Part shown: positions 9,551 to 16,809 of the stretch, piece after piece
How the letters are laid out: each line of letters opens with the position of its first letter
Numbering within the stretch: the first letter of the stretch is position 1
NCBI RefSeq assembly: GCF_900215625.1
Contig: NZ_OBEK01000001.1
Coordinates: forward strand, 310,001 to 374,000
Reading direction: 5' to 3'
Source: Terribacillus aidingensis
GTDB lineage: Bacteria > Bacillota > Bacilli > Bacillales > Amphibacillaceae
Length of the DNA: 64,000 nucleotides
The notes under the pieces: generated by a model
What the model saw: only the letters and a program-made list of their open reading frames with translations
Databases searched by the model: none
Told to the model about the DNA's origin: nothing
Position numbers and translations under genes: made by a program

Positions 9551-9621
9551 ATTATAATAAATATCAATTTTAGACGAAAAGGAGATCAAAACAAGCCATC
9601 CCCGTTTTTTCGCTTCTGTCC

Positions 9622-9662
9622 TATACTGAGCTTATAACGGACTTGCCAAGGCATGTCTTATA
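9622..9662 (+). promoter_or_regulatory. sacB upstream region: possible -10 and imperfect palindrome
   Basis: TATACT (9622-9627) resembles a -10 box, but no good -35 lies 16-18 bp before it, as expected for an activator-dependent promoter. Downstream, GACTTGCC-AA-GGCATGTC (9640-9657) is an 18-bp dyad with one mismatched pair, extended by TATAA/TTATA arms (9633-9662). It could be an operator or a 5'-leader hairpin. No sequence like the SacY antiterminator target of Bacillus subtilis sacB was recognised. Confidence 0.4.
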
Positions 9663-9696
9663 TAGGATTAGCATTTATTAATAGGAGGAATACGGG

Positions 9697-11172
9697 ATGA
9701 AATTTCAGAAACGAGCGTTAAAAGCTAGTGTTGTTTCATTAAGTGCAGCATTGATACTGGGAAGCAGTCTGACAGTTGCTTCAGCAAAAACACATGAAGG
9801 CGGGGATGTAAAACCGTTTAAAGAGACGTACGGTGCATCACCAATCACTCGTCAGGACATGGAGCAAATGATTGGGCAGCATGGGGATAAACAGTTTACT
9901 GTTCCTAGTTTTGATGCCTCTTCCATTAAAAATATCAAATCAGCTACGAAGATTGATGAAAACGGTAATGAAATTAAAATGGATGTTTGGGATACATGGC
10001 CGCTGCAAAATACAGACGGTACAGTAGCAGAGTACAACGGCTATCACCTTGTATTCGGTCTCGCTGGTGACCCGAAAGATGCAAGTGATACATTCATTTA
10101 CCTCTTCTATAAGAAAGCAGACGATACCTCTGTTGATGCATGGAAAAATGCAGGGCGTGTCTTCGAGGATGAAGATAAGTACAAAGGTGATAAAACGTTA
10201 GCTGGTCAGCAAGAAGAATGGTCTGGTTCTGCTACCTTCACTGAAGACGGAGAAGTACGTTTATTCTACACAAACCGTGGCGGATGGAATGATGCAGAAG
10301 GTATCTTCGGCAGACAGTCTCTTACAACAGCACAAGTAAATGTATCGGAAAAAAGCCAAGGTACATTGCAGGTTGATGGAGTAGAAGATCATAAAACCAT
10401 CTACAGCGGCGGCGATAGCGAGACATATGAGAATATGGAGAAAGCCTTTGAAGATCGCAACTTTGCTAACAACCATACACTCCGTGACCCGCATTACATC
10501 GAAGATAAAGGGAAGAAATATCTAGTCTTCGAAGCAAATACAGGTACAGAATATGGCTACTCTGGTGAGGAATCTTTATACAACCGTGCGTACTACGGGA
10601 ATGGCATGAATTACTTCCGTGAAGAATTCAGTCAGCTTCAGAACAGCGGAAAGAAAGACACAGCAGAACTGGCGAATGGTGCAATCGGTATTATTGAAAT
10701 TAATGACGATTACACGATCAAGAAAGAAATGAAACCACTAATCGTTTCCAATACAGTAACAGATGAAATTGAGCGTCCGAACATCTTCAAGAAAGATGGA
10801 AAGTTCTACTTGTTCACGAGCACACGTGGTTCTAAAATGACAATCGATGGAATTGATAATCAGGATATTTATATGCTTGGCTATGTTGCCAACAATCTAA
10901 CTGGTCCATATAAGCCGATGAACAAGACAGGTATTGTACTTCATCAGGATCTAGATCCAAATGATTTGACTTGGACATACGCGCATTATGTGATTCCGCA
11001 GAAAGAATCAGATAAGTTTGTAGTAACAAGCTATATGACAAACCGTGGGTTCTTCCAGGATCACAAATCTACATTTGCTCCTTCATTCTTGCTTGATATC
11101 GATGGCAAGCGTTCTTCCGTCGTTGAAGATGGCATCTTAGATCAAGGACAAATCACGTACGAAGAAGAATAA
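9697..11172 (+). CDS. sacB: Levansucrase (GH68)
   Basis: Secreted transfructosylase that makes levan from sucrose and releases glucose. The 491-residue protein has a signal peptide ending near VASA-KT (about residue 30). GH68 catalytic motifs are VWDTWPLQN (nucleophile Asp99), LRDPHY (transition-state Asp264) and DEIERPNIF (acid/base Glu359). FEANTGTEYGYSGEES and RGSKMTIDGI also match Bacillus SacB closely. AGGAGG precedes the ATG. The neighbouring levanase gene matches the sacB-levB order of B. subtilis. The kinase/regulator operon directly upstream may control it (inference). Confidence 0.96.
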   Translation: MKFQKRALKASVVSLSAALILGSSLTVASAKTHEGGDVKPFKETYGASPITRQDMEQMIGQHGDKQFTVPSFDASSIKNIKSATKIDENGNEIKMDVWDTWPLQNTDGTVAEYNGYHLVFGLAGDPKDASDTFIYLFYKKADDTSVDAWKNAGRVFEDEDKYKGDKTLAGQQEEWSGSATFTEDGEVRLFYTNRGGWNDAEGIFGRQSLTTAQVNVSEKSQGTLQVDGVEDHKTIYSGGDSETYENMEKAFEDRNFANNHTLRDPHYIEDKGKKYLVFEANTGTEYGYSGEESLYNRAYYGNGMNYFREEFSQLQNSGKKDTAELANGAIGIIEINDDYTIKKEMKPLIVSNTVTDEIERPNIFKKDGKFYLFTSTRGSKMTIDGIDNQDIYMLGYVANNLTGPYKPMNKTGIVLHQDLDPNDLTWTYAHYVIPQKESDKFVVTSYMTNRGFFQDHKSTFAPSFLLDIDGKRSSVVEDGILDQGQITYEEE

Positions 11173-11183
11173 AAATGAACTAG

Positions 11184-11218
11184 AAAAGGAAATGTCAGGG
11201 TAATGGCATTTCCTTTTC
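11184..11218 (+). terminator. Hairpin between sacB and levB
   Basis: AAAAGGAAATG pairs with CATTTCCTTTT around a 13-base loop. It lies inside the presumed sacB-levB unit and may lower levB expression relative to sacB. Confidence 0.75.
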
Positions 11219-11249
11219 ATTCATTTTAGTAAAGTGTGGTGTAGATAAA

Positions 11250-12806
11250 TTGAGAAAGATTGTGCACGCAAAGTGGAAGATGCTTGCTATCCTCGTAGTG
11301 GTCACTTTGGCCGTAGTTGCAGTGTTGCTAGTATTAAACCAGAAATCACCAGAAAAACATAAACCCGGGAAGGCACAAGCAGTTTCTTATCGTCCTGTTT
11401 TCCACTTTAGCTCACCTGATAAGTGGAAAAATGATCCGCAGAAGCCGATTTATTATCAAGGAAAATACCACTATTATTATCTCTACAATAAGGATTACCC
11501 CAATGGAAATGGCACAGAATGGCGGCATGCAACTTCAGAGGACTTAACTCATTGGGAGGACCATGGCGTTAGCATTCCTAAATACACGACGGAAAATGGT
11601 GATCCTTGGTCAGGTTCAGTTGTGCATGATCAAAACAATACAGCAGGGTTTGGTGAGGATGCGCTTATTGCGATTGTCACGCAGCCGACAGGTTCGACAG
11701 GTCAGCAAGAGCAGTATCTGTGGTTCAGCACGGATGGTGGCAATACATTTCAGGTAGGAAGTGAGGACCCTGTACTTGCTAATCCAGGGACACCTGACTT
11801 TCGAGATCCAAAAATAATTTGGGATGAAGCGTATAACAAATGGATGATGTTACTGGCAGAAGGCGAAAAAATAGGTTTTTATGAATCAAACGATTTGAAA
11901 AGCTGGACCTTTGTTAGTGATTTTAAAACGAAAGGCATTGGTGTACTGGAATGCCCGGATTTATTCGAGCTGCGTGCACCTGATGGCACCGTCAAATATG
12001 TGCTTGGGGTAAGTGCAAACGGAGAGAATAATGGAGAACCGAAGACATATGCGTATTGGACTGGTGACTTCAATGGCACAGCTTTCAGTCCGGATGATGA
12101 ACAGCCTGAATGGCTGGATTATGGCTTTGACTGGTATGGCGGTGTAACTTTTGAAGATGGTTTAGCTGAAGATAAAAAAACAAAACGGTATGCGCTGGCT
12201 TGGATGAACAATTGGTCGTACGCGGATGAGACACCTTCCATGGAAACAGATGGATTCAATGGCATGGACTCAGTTGTGAGAGAAATTACCTTGCAGCAAG
12301 GGAAGGGTAGTTACTATCTTGCTTCTGCGCCGGTTTCTGCACTAGATCAGCTTGTTCAAAATACGGAAACTGTAAAAGATATCACGTTGCGCGATGCTTC
12401 TGAAAGCTTGAATGTAGAGGCTGAAACGTACCGATTAGACGCAGACATCTTCTGGACGGACAGCCCGAATGTTGGCTTACGACTTAGAGAATCATCGGAT
12501 GGCTCCCGTCACCTGGATGTAGGTATTGCTGCAGATGAAGGTTATTCTTATGTGAATAGGGGGCTTGCAGCTAATCCTAATCAAGATGGGGTATATCAAG
12601 AAAGCCGAGCACCTTTTGATACTGAGAAGAAGCAAGTGCACTTAACCGTTCTTATTGACAAAATGAGTGTTGAGATGTTTGTCGATGACGGTAAAGTCGT
12701 CCATAGCAACTTGGCATTTCCCTTGGAAGCAGACAAAGGAATTAGTTTGTTTGCAGAAGGTGGAGAGGCAACGTTTACGAACGTAACAGTCAGAAGTATG
12801 CAGTAG
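11250..12806 (+). CDS. levB: Endolevanase / levan-degrading GH32 enzyme
   Basis: Hydrolyses levan to short fructo-oligosaccharides. The 518-residue protein has one N-terminal hydrophobic segment (residues 13-30) that works as signal or membrane anchor. GH32 motifs are FSSPDKWKNDPQKPIYYQGKY (the WMNDPNG site in variant form, nucleophile Asp), FRDPKIIW and ECPDLFEL (acid/base Glu). A C-terminal beta-sandwich follows (ADIFWTDSPNVGLRLRE onward). Length and position after sacB match B. subtilis LevB (516 residues). The start is TTG with only a weak GTGGTG-type ribosome site, so translation may be modest. Confidence 0.88.
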   Translation: MRKIVHAKWKMLAILVVVTLAVVAVLLVLNQKSPEKHKPGKAQAVSYRPVFHFSSPDKWKNDPQKPIYYQGKYHYYYLYNKDYPNGNGTEWRHATSEDLTHWEDHGVSIPKYTTENGDPWSGSVVHDQNNTAGFGEDALIAIVTQPTGSTGQQEQYLWFSTDGGNTFQVGSEDPVLANPGTPDFRDPKIIWDEAYNKWMMLLAEGEKIGFYESNDLKSWTFVSDFKTKGIGVLECPDLFELRAPDGTVKYVLGVSANGENNGEPKTYAYWTGDFNGTAFSPDDEQPEWLDYGFDWYGGVTFEDGLAEDKKTKRYALAWMNNWSYADETPSMETDGFNGMDSVVREITLQQGKGSYYLASAPVSALDQLVQNTETVKDITLRDASESLNVEAETYRLDADIFWTDSPNVGLRLRESSDGSRHLDVGIAADEGYSYVNRGLAANPNQDGVYQESRAPFDTEKKQVHLTVLIDKMSVEMFVDDGKVVHSNLAFPLEADKGISLFAEGGEATFTNVTVRSMQ

Positions 12807-12836
12807 AGAGGATCTATGACAGATCCTCTCTTTTTA
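12805..12836 (+). terminator. Terminator of levB
   Basis: AGAGAGGATCT and AGATCCTCTC form a perfect stem around ATGAC, followed by a T-run. Confidence 0.9.
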
Positions 12837-12852
12837 TATTGCCAACTTTTAA

Positions 12853-12869
12853 TGTTAGGTTAACTCACA
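12853..12869 (+). promoter_or_regulatory. TnrA/GlnR-type nitrogen box
   Basis: TGTTAGGTTAACTCACA fits the TGTNA-N7-TNACA consensus of TnrA and GlnR exactly. Its centre (12861) lies about 47 bp before the transcription start predicted from the -10 box at 12896. That is the usual place for TnrA activation. In B. subtilis the equivalent ycs-kip operon is known to be TnrA-activated. Confidence 0.75.
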
Positions 12870-12871
12870 TA

Positions 12872-12901
12872 TTGTGTTAATATTGTTTCGTGCGTTATAA
12901 T
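12872..12901 (+). promoter_or_regulatory. Sigma-A promoter of the 5-oxoproline operon
   Basis: TTGTGT, an 18-bp spacer, then TATAAT. The -10 is perfect and the -35 is poor, as expected for a promoter helped by the TnrA-type box just upstream. Confidence 0.65.
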
Positions 12902-12951
12902 TATTATTATTTATTAAATGTGATAATGTAAGGGAAGAAGTACATACTACA

Positions 12952-12971
12952 AACGATTTGTAAGAATCGTT
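12952..12971 (+). promoter_or_regulatory. Inverted repeat in the leader of the NRAMP-like gene
   Basis: AACGATT, six bases, AATCGTT form a perfect 7-bp dyad in the 5' leader, ending a few bases before the AAGGGGG ribosome site. It may be an operator for a further regulator or a leader hairpin that affects translation. No known consensus was recognised. Confidence 0.4.
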
Positions 12972-12988
12972 ACATAAGGGGGATTTAT

Positions 12989-14215
12989 ATGGCATCAAGA
13001 GAGAAAGACTTACAACAGAAGCAGTCTTCTTCTAAAGGGAAATTGGGAGTTTTGTTAGGAGCAGCATTTTTGATGGGTTCATCAGCAGTCGGTCCGGGTT
13101 TCCTGACACAGACGGCGGTCTTTACAGAGCAATTATTAGCCAGTTTCGGCTTTGTTATTCTTATGTCAATTATTTTAGATGTTGGCGTACAGATGAATAT
13201 ATGGCGCATTATCGCTGTGTCAAGAATGCGCGGGCAGGATATTGCAAATAAAGTAATGCCTGGCCTTGGTTACTTTTTGGCTTTCGCTGTTGCATTAGGC
13301 GGCTTGGCATTTAATATCGGAAATGTCGGCGGTGCTGGTCTTGGTTTAAATGTTATTTTTGGTATGGATGCGCGAATTGGTGCCGTTATTACTGGGGTTA
13401 TCGCAATTGGTATTTTTCTTTCCAGAGAAGCAGGCGCAGCGATGGACCAGATTGCGCGTATTCTTGGTATTATTATGATTGCGCTCACCATATATGTAGC
13501 CTTCCAAAGTGATCCGCCACTCGGACAAGCTGCAGTGCGTACATTTGCACCAACTGAGCTGGATGTATTTGCTATCATTACACTTGTGGGTGGTACAGTC
13601 GGCGGTTATATTACATTTGCTGGGGGACACCGTTTATTGGATGCGGGAATATCCGGAAAAGAAAATCTTCGGCACGTGACACGAAGCTCGGTTACTGGAA
13701 TCTTAATTGCTTCTATTATGCGTATATTCTTGTTCCTTGCCGTATTAGGTGTTGTCGTAACTGGTGTGAAATTGGATGCGAATAACCCAGCTGCTTCTGT
13801 TTTCTTGGAAGCTGCCGGAACAATTGGATATAAAATGTTCGGCCTTATCCTTTGGGCTGCCGGTATCACGTCTGTTATTGGGGCGGCTTACACATCTGTA
13901 TCCTTCCTAAAAACACTATCAAAAAGTATTGAGCGGCACCAGAAGCTGGTGACAATTGGTTTTATCGTTGTTTCAACAATCATCATGGTTTTAGTCGGAC
14001 AGCCCGCAACATTGCTTGTACTTGCCGGGGCAGTGAATGGTTTAATTTTACCAGTTGCTTTAGGTGTCTTGCTAATTGGAGCTTACAAAAAGTCTGTTGT
14101 TGGCGACGACTACAAGCATCCGCTATGGCTGACAATATTCGGTGCGATTGTCTTCCTTGCTACTGCTTACTTGGCGATTGTTACACTAATAGATAAAGTA
14201 CCGCAATTGTTCTAA
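12989..14215 (+). CDS. ycsG: NRAMP-related transporter of the 5-oxoprolinase operon (YcsG-like)
   Basis: Integral membrane protein of 408 residues with about 11 hydrophobic segments. Overall layout and position match B. subtilis YcsG. Metal-transporting NRAMP proteins carry DPGN in helix 1 and MPH in helix 6. Here the helix 1 region reads GPGFLTQTAVFTEQL and the helix 6 region GGYITFAGGHRLLDAG, so both metal-binding motifs are missing. Being first in an operon with all 5-oxoprolinase subunits, it more likely imports 5-oxoproline or a similar organic compound than Mn or Fe (inference). Confidence 0.8.
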   Translation: MASREKDLQQKQSSSKGKLGVLLGAAFLMGSSAVGPGFLTQTAVFTEQLLASFGFVILMSIILDVGVQMNIWRIIAVSRMRGQDIANKVMPGLGYFLAFAVALGGLAFNIGNVGGAGLGLNVIFGMDARIGAVITGVIAIGIFLSREAGAAMDQIARILGIIMIALTIYVAFQSDPPLGQAAVRTFAPTELDVFAIITLVGGTVGGYITFAGGHRLLDAGISGKENLRHVTRSSVTGILIASIMRIFLFLAVLGVVVTGVKLDANNPAASVFLEAAGTIGYKMFGLILWAAGITSVIGAAYTSVSFLKTLSKSIERHQKLVTIGFIVVSTIIMVLVGQPATLLVLAGAVNGLILPVALGVLLIGAYKKSVVGDDYKHPLWLTIFGAIVFLATAYLAIVTLIDKVPQLF

Positions 14216-14236
14216 ATCGAGAAGGAGGTCCACAAA

Positions 14237-14959
14237 ATGACGCTTACTTATCATCCTTTAGGAGATACAGGCATTCAGCTCGTTTTCGGACAGACAATCT
14301 CAGAGGAAACGAATCAGCATATCCGGCTGTTTGCTGCGCGCCTTAAGGCAGAGCAAATAGAGGGCATTATGGAATGGGTACCGGCTTATACGACCTTATC
14401 CATTTTCTACCGACCTGAGAAAATACGCTACCAAGCGCTCAAAGAGCGATTGGAGCAGCTATATGATAGGATTCAAGGAGGAGTGGCGGATGCTGCTTCT
14501 CTTGTTTATGAGATTCCCACCTATTATGGCGGGGAGACAGGTACTGATCTTGCTTTTGTTGCCGAGCATAATGGTCTGTCAGAAGAGGAAGTAATCCGAA
14601 TTCATTCGGGTCAAGATTATTTGATTTATATGATGGGATTTGTTCCAGGTTTTCCGTATTTAGGCGGTATGCCGGAAGCAATCGCCACACCGCGCCGGGA
14701 AAATCCGCGTGCGAAAATAGAGGCAGGTTCTGTTGGAATAGCCGCTTCGCAAACAGGTATTTATTCGCTCGAGTCACCTGGCGGATGGCAGATTATTGGA
14801 AAGGCGCCGGTGAAATTGTATGACCCAGAAAGCCAAAAGCCAATTTTGCTGTCTTCTGGACATTATTTACGTTTTGTGTCTGTTTCTAAAAGTGAGTACG
14901 ATGCGATTGCAGAAGCAGTACGAGCTGGGGAATATAAGATAAACTCTAAGGAAAAGTAA
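14237..14959 (+). CDS. pxpB: 5-oxoprolinase subunit B (KipI family)
   Basis: One of three subunits that cleave 5-oxoproline to glutamate using ATP. The 240-residue protein shows KipI/allophanate-hydrolase subunit 1 features: FVPGFPYLGGMP, RRENPRAKIEAGSVGIA and SLESPGGWQIIGKAP. In B. subtilis the homologue KipI also inhibits the sporulation kinase KinA; whether that holds here is unknown. AGAAGGAGG precedes the ATG, 21 bp after the transporter gene. Confidence 0.92.
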   Translation: MTLTYHPLGDTGIQLVFGQTISEETNQHIRLFAARLKAEQIEGIMEWVPAYTTLSIFYRPEKIRYQALKERLEQLYDRIQGGVADAASLVYEIPTYYGGETGTDLAFVAEHNGLSEEEVIRIHSGQDYLIYMMGFVPGFPYLGGMPEAIATPRRENPRAKIEAGSVGIAASQTGIYSLESPGGWQIIGKAPVKLYDPESQKPILLSSGHYLRFVSVSKSEYDAIAEAVRAGEYKINSKEK

Positions 14960-14970
14960 GGAGGAAGGAT

Positions 14971-15744
14971 ATGCAGACAATTGACTTGAATAGTGATTTA
15001 GGCGAAAGCTTTGGCGCTTATACAATTGGAAACGATGCAGCAGTCTTGAAATACATATCATCCGCCAATATTGCTTGCGGATTTCATGCTGGTGACCCCA
15101 ATGTCATGGTGGAAACTGTTAAAACAGCAGCGGAGCTGGGGGTGGGAATTGGTGCGCATCCGGGCTTTCCTGATCTGGCAGGCTTTGGTCGTCGTAATAT
15201 GAATCTCTCGCCTAAGGAGATTTATCATATGGTTGTATACCAGGTTGGCGCTATACAAGGTGCAGCGAAAGCTTGCGGAACGCATGTTCAGCATGTGAAG
15301 CCGCATGGTGCACTTTACAATATGGCATCTAAGGATGCGGCGATGGCGGAAGCGATTGCTGAAGCTGTACATGCAGTTGATCCAGAGCTAGTACTGTTCG
15401 GTTTGGCAGGCAGTGAGCTTGTTCGTGCGGGAGAGAAAATGGGCTTACGTGTGGCGCAAGAAGTCTTTGCGGATAGAACCTATCAGCCTGACGGCGCACT
15501 AACGCCCCGCACCCAATCGAATGCGATGATTCATGATGTGACGGTTGCGGTAAATCGTGTTGTTCGCATGATTCAGGAAGAAAAAGTAACGGCAGTTGAT
15601 GGGACAGATATTGCCATTCAAGCAGACACGATTTGTGTGCATGGCGATGAACCGGAGGCACTGCGTTTTGTCCAGCAGCTGCGTGAGCGACTGCGGACAG
15701 AAAACATTACTATCAAAAATTTCGGAGCGAATCATCATGAGTAG
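14971..15744 (+). CDS. pxpA: 5-oxoprolinase subunit A (LamB/YcsF family)
   Basis: Polysaccharide-deacetylase-like subunit of the ATP-dependent 5-oxoprolinase. The 257-residue protein opens with the hallmark IDLNSDLGESFGAY and continues with SANIACGFHAGDP, GIGAHPGFPDL and HVKPHGALYN. AAGGAGG precedes the ATG. Its end overlaps the start of pxpC by 8 bp, so the two are coupled. Confidence 0.94.
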   Translation: MQTIDLNSDLGESFGAYTIGNDAAVLKYISSANIACGFHAGDPNVMVETVKTAAELGVGIGAHPGFPDLAGFGRRNMNLSPKEIYHMVVYQVGAIQGAAKACGTHVQHVKPHGALYNMASKDAAMAEAIAEAVHAVDPELVLFGLAGSELVRAGEKMGLRVAQEVFADRTYQPDGALTPRTQSNAMIHDVTVAVNRVVRMIQEEKVTAVDGTDIAIQADTICVHGDEPEALRFVQQLRERLRTENITIKNFGANHHE

Positions 15745-16684
15745 ACCGTTGTTTCAAGTGATCAAGCCGGGATTGCTGACAACTTTCCAGGATCTCGGCC
15801 GAACGGGCTATCAGGAGTATGGAGTTGTCGTGGCTGGTGCAATGGATGACTATTCACTGCAGATTGCCAACCTGCTTGTCGGCAACCAGCGGAATGAAGC
15901 GGCATTAGAAGTAACGATGATGGGGCCTACGCTTAAAGTCATAGAAGATACCGTTATCAGCATTTGTGGCGGGAATCTCTCTCCTCGAGTAAATGGGAAA
16001 CCGGTACCGATGTGGAAAAGTATTGCTGTGAAAGAAGGCCAGCTGATTGAATTTGGCCAGCCATTAGAAGGCATTCGTTCTTATATAAGTGTGGCAGGCG
16101 GCTTTGATTTGCCGGTTGTTATGGGAAGCAAGTCCACCTTCCTCAAAGCAAAATTAGGCGGTCTGAACGGACGTGCACTCGAGAAGGAAGACATGCTGTA
16201 TGGATCGGAGCAGGTGCACACAATAGCGGGCCGTTCACTTCATTACGATGCCATTCCAGAATATAAGAAGGAGATCACGGTTCGTGTCATCCTTGGTCCG
16301 CATCAAAATGCATTTACCAAAGAGGCGCTTGATACCTTCTTATCATCTGCTTATAAGATTACGCCTCAATCAGATCGCATGGGATACCGCCTGAACGGTC
16401 CAGAACTAAAGCATAAAACCTCGGCAGACATTATCTCAGAAGCCATTCCGCTCGGAGGTATTCAAGTACCAGCCAATGGCCAGCCGATTATCTTGATGGC
16501 TGACCGACAGACAACTGGCGGTTATACACGAATTGCAACAGTAATTGCTGCGGATATGCCAAAGTTAGCACAGGCCACACCGGGAGCTGTAGTTCGATTT
16601 GAAGAGATTAGTGTGGATGAGGCGCAAGAGCTTTATCTGAGAAAAGAGAAAATAGTTAGCGTGTTAGAGAAGATAGTACTTTAA
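15737..16684 (+). CDS. pxpC: 5-oxoprolinase subunit C (KipA family)
   Basis: Third subunit of the 5-oxoprolinase complex. The 315-residue protein has the biotin-dependent carboxylase-like signature: VIKPGLLTTFQDLGRTGYQEYG, GAMDDYSLQIANLLVGN, ICGGNLSP, SYISVAGGFDLP, SDRMGYRLNGP and ADRQTTGGYTRIATV. The frame stays open further upstream, but the ATG at 15737 begins at the conserved N-terminus and overlaps pxpA by 8 bp. Unlike in B. subtilis, no kipR regulator or ycsI gene follows. Confidence 0.93.
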   Translation: MSRPLFQVIKPGLLTTFQDLGRTGYQEYGVVVAGAMDDYSLQIANLLVGNQRNEAALEVTMMGPTLKVIEDTVISICGGNLSPRVNGKPVPMWKSIAVKEGQLIEFGQPLEGIRSYISVAGGFDLPVVMGSKSTFLKAKLGGLNGRALEKEDMLYGSEQVHTIAGRSLHYDAIPEYKKEITVRVILGPHQNAFTKEALDTFLSSAYKITPQSDRMGYRLNGPELKHKTSADIISEAIPLGGIQVPANGQPIILMADRQTTGGYTRIATVIAADMPKLAQATPGAVVRFEEISVDEAQELYLRKEKIVSVLEKIVL

Positions 16685-16689
16685 CGATG

Positions 16690-16720
16690 AGAGGATGTTT
16701 CTGGACATCTTCTTTTTTGT
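16690..16720 (+). terminator. Terminator of the pxp operon
   Basis: GAGGATGT and ACATCTTC pair (one G-T pair) around a 6-base loop and lead into a T-run. Confidence 0.75.
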
Positions 16721-16770
16721 GAGTGCATATTGTTACAACTATTTTTTAAGATGTGTGTCTTTAGAAAATA

Positions 16771-16806
16771 AAAAAGCGTGCAGCCACATATGTAGCTGCA
16801 CGCTTT
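16771..16806 (-). terminator. Terminator of ahpCF
   Basis: AAAGCGTGCAGC and GCTGCACGCTTT form a perfect 12-bp stem. The A-run on the left becomes a U-run in the minus-strand transcript. Confidence 0.9.
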
Positions 16807-16809
16807 GCT

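Noticed and set aside
9523-9696. SacY-type antiterminator target before sacB
   Set aside because: No sequence like the B. subtilis antiterminator target was recognised, and the only hairpin lies before the predicted -10 and ends the previous operon.
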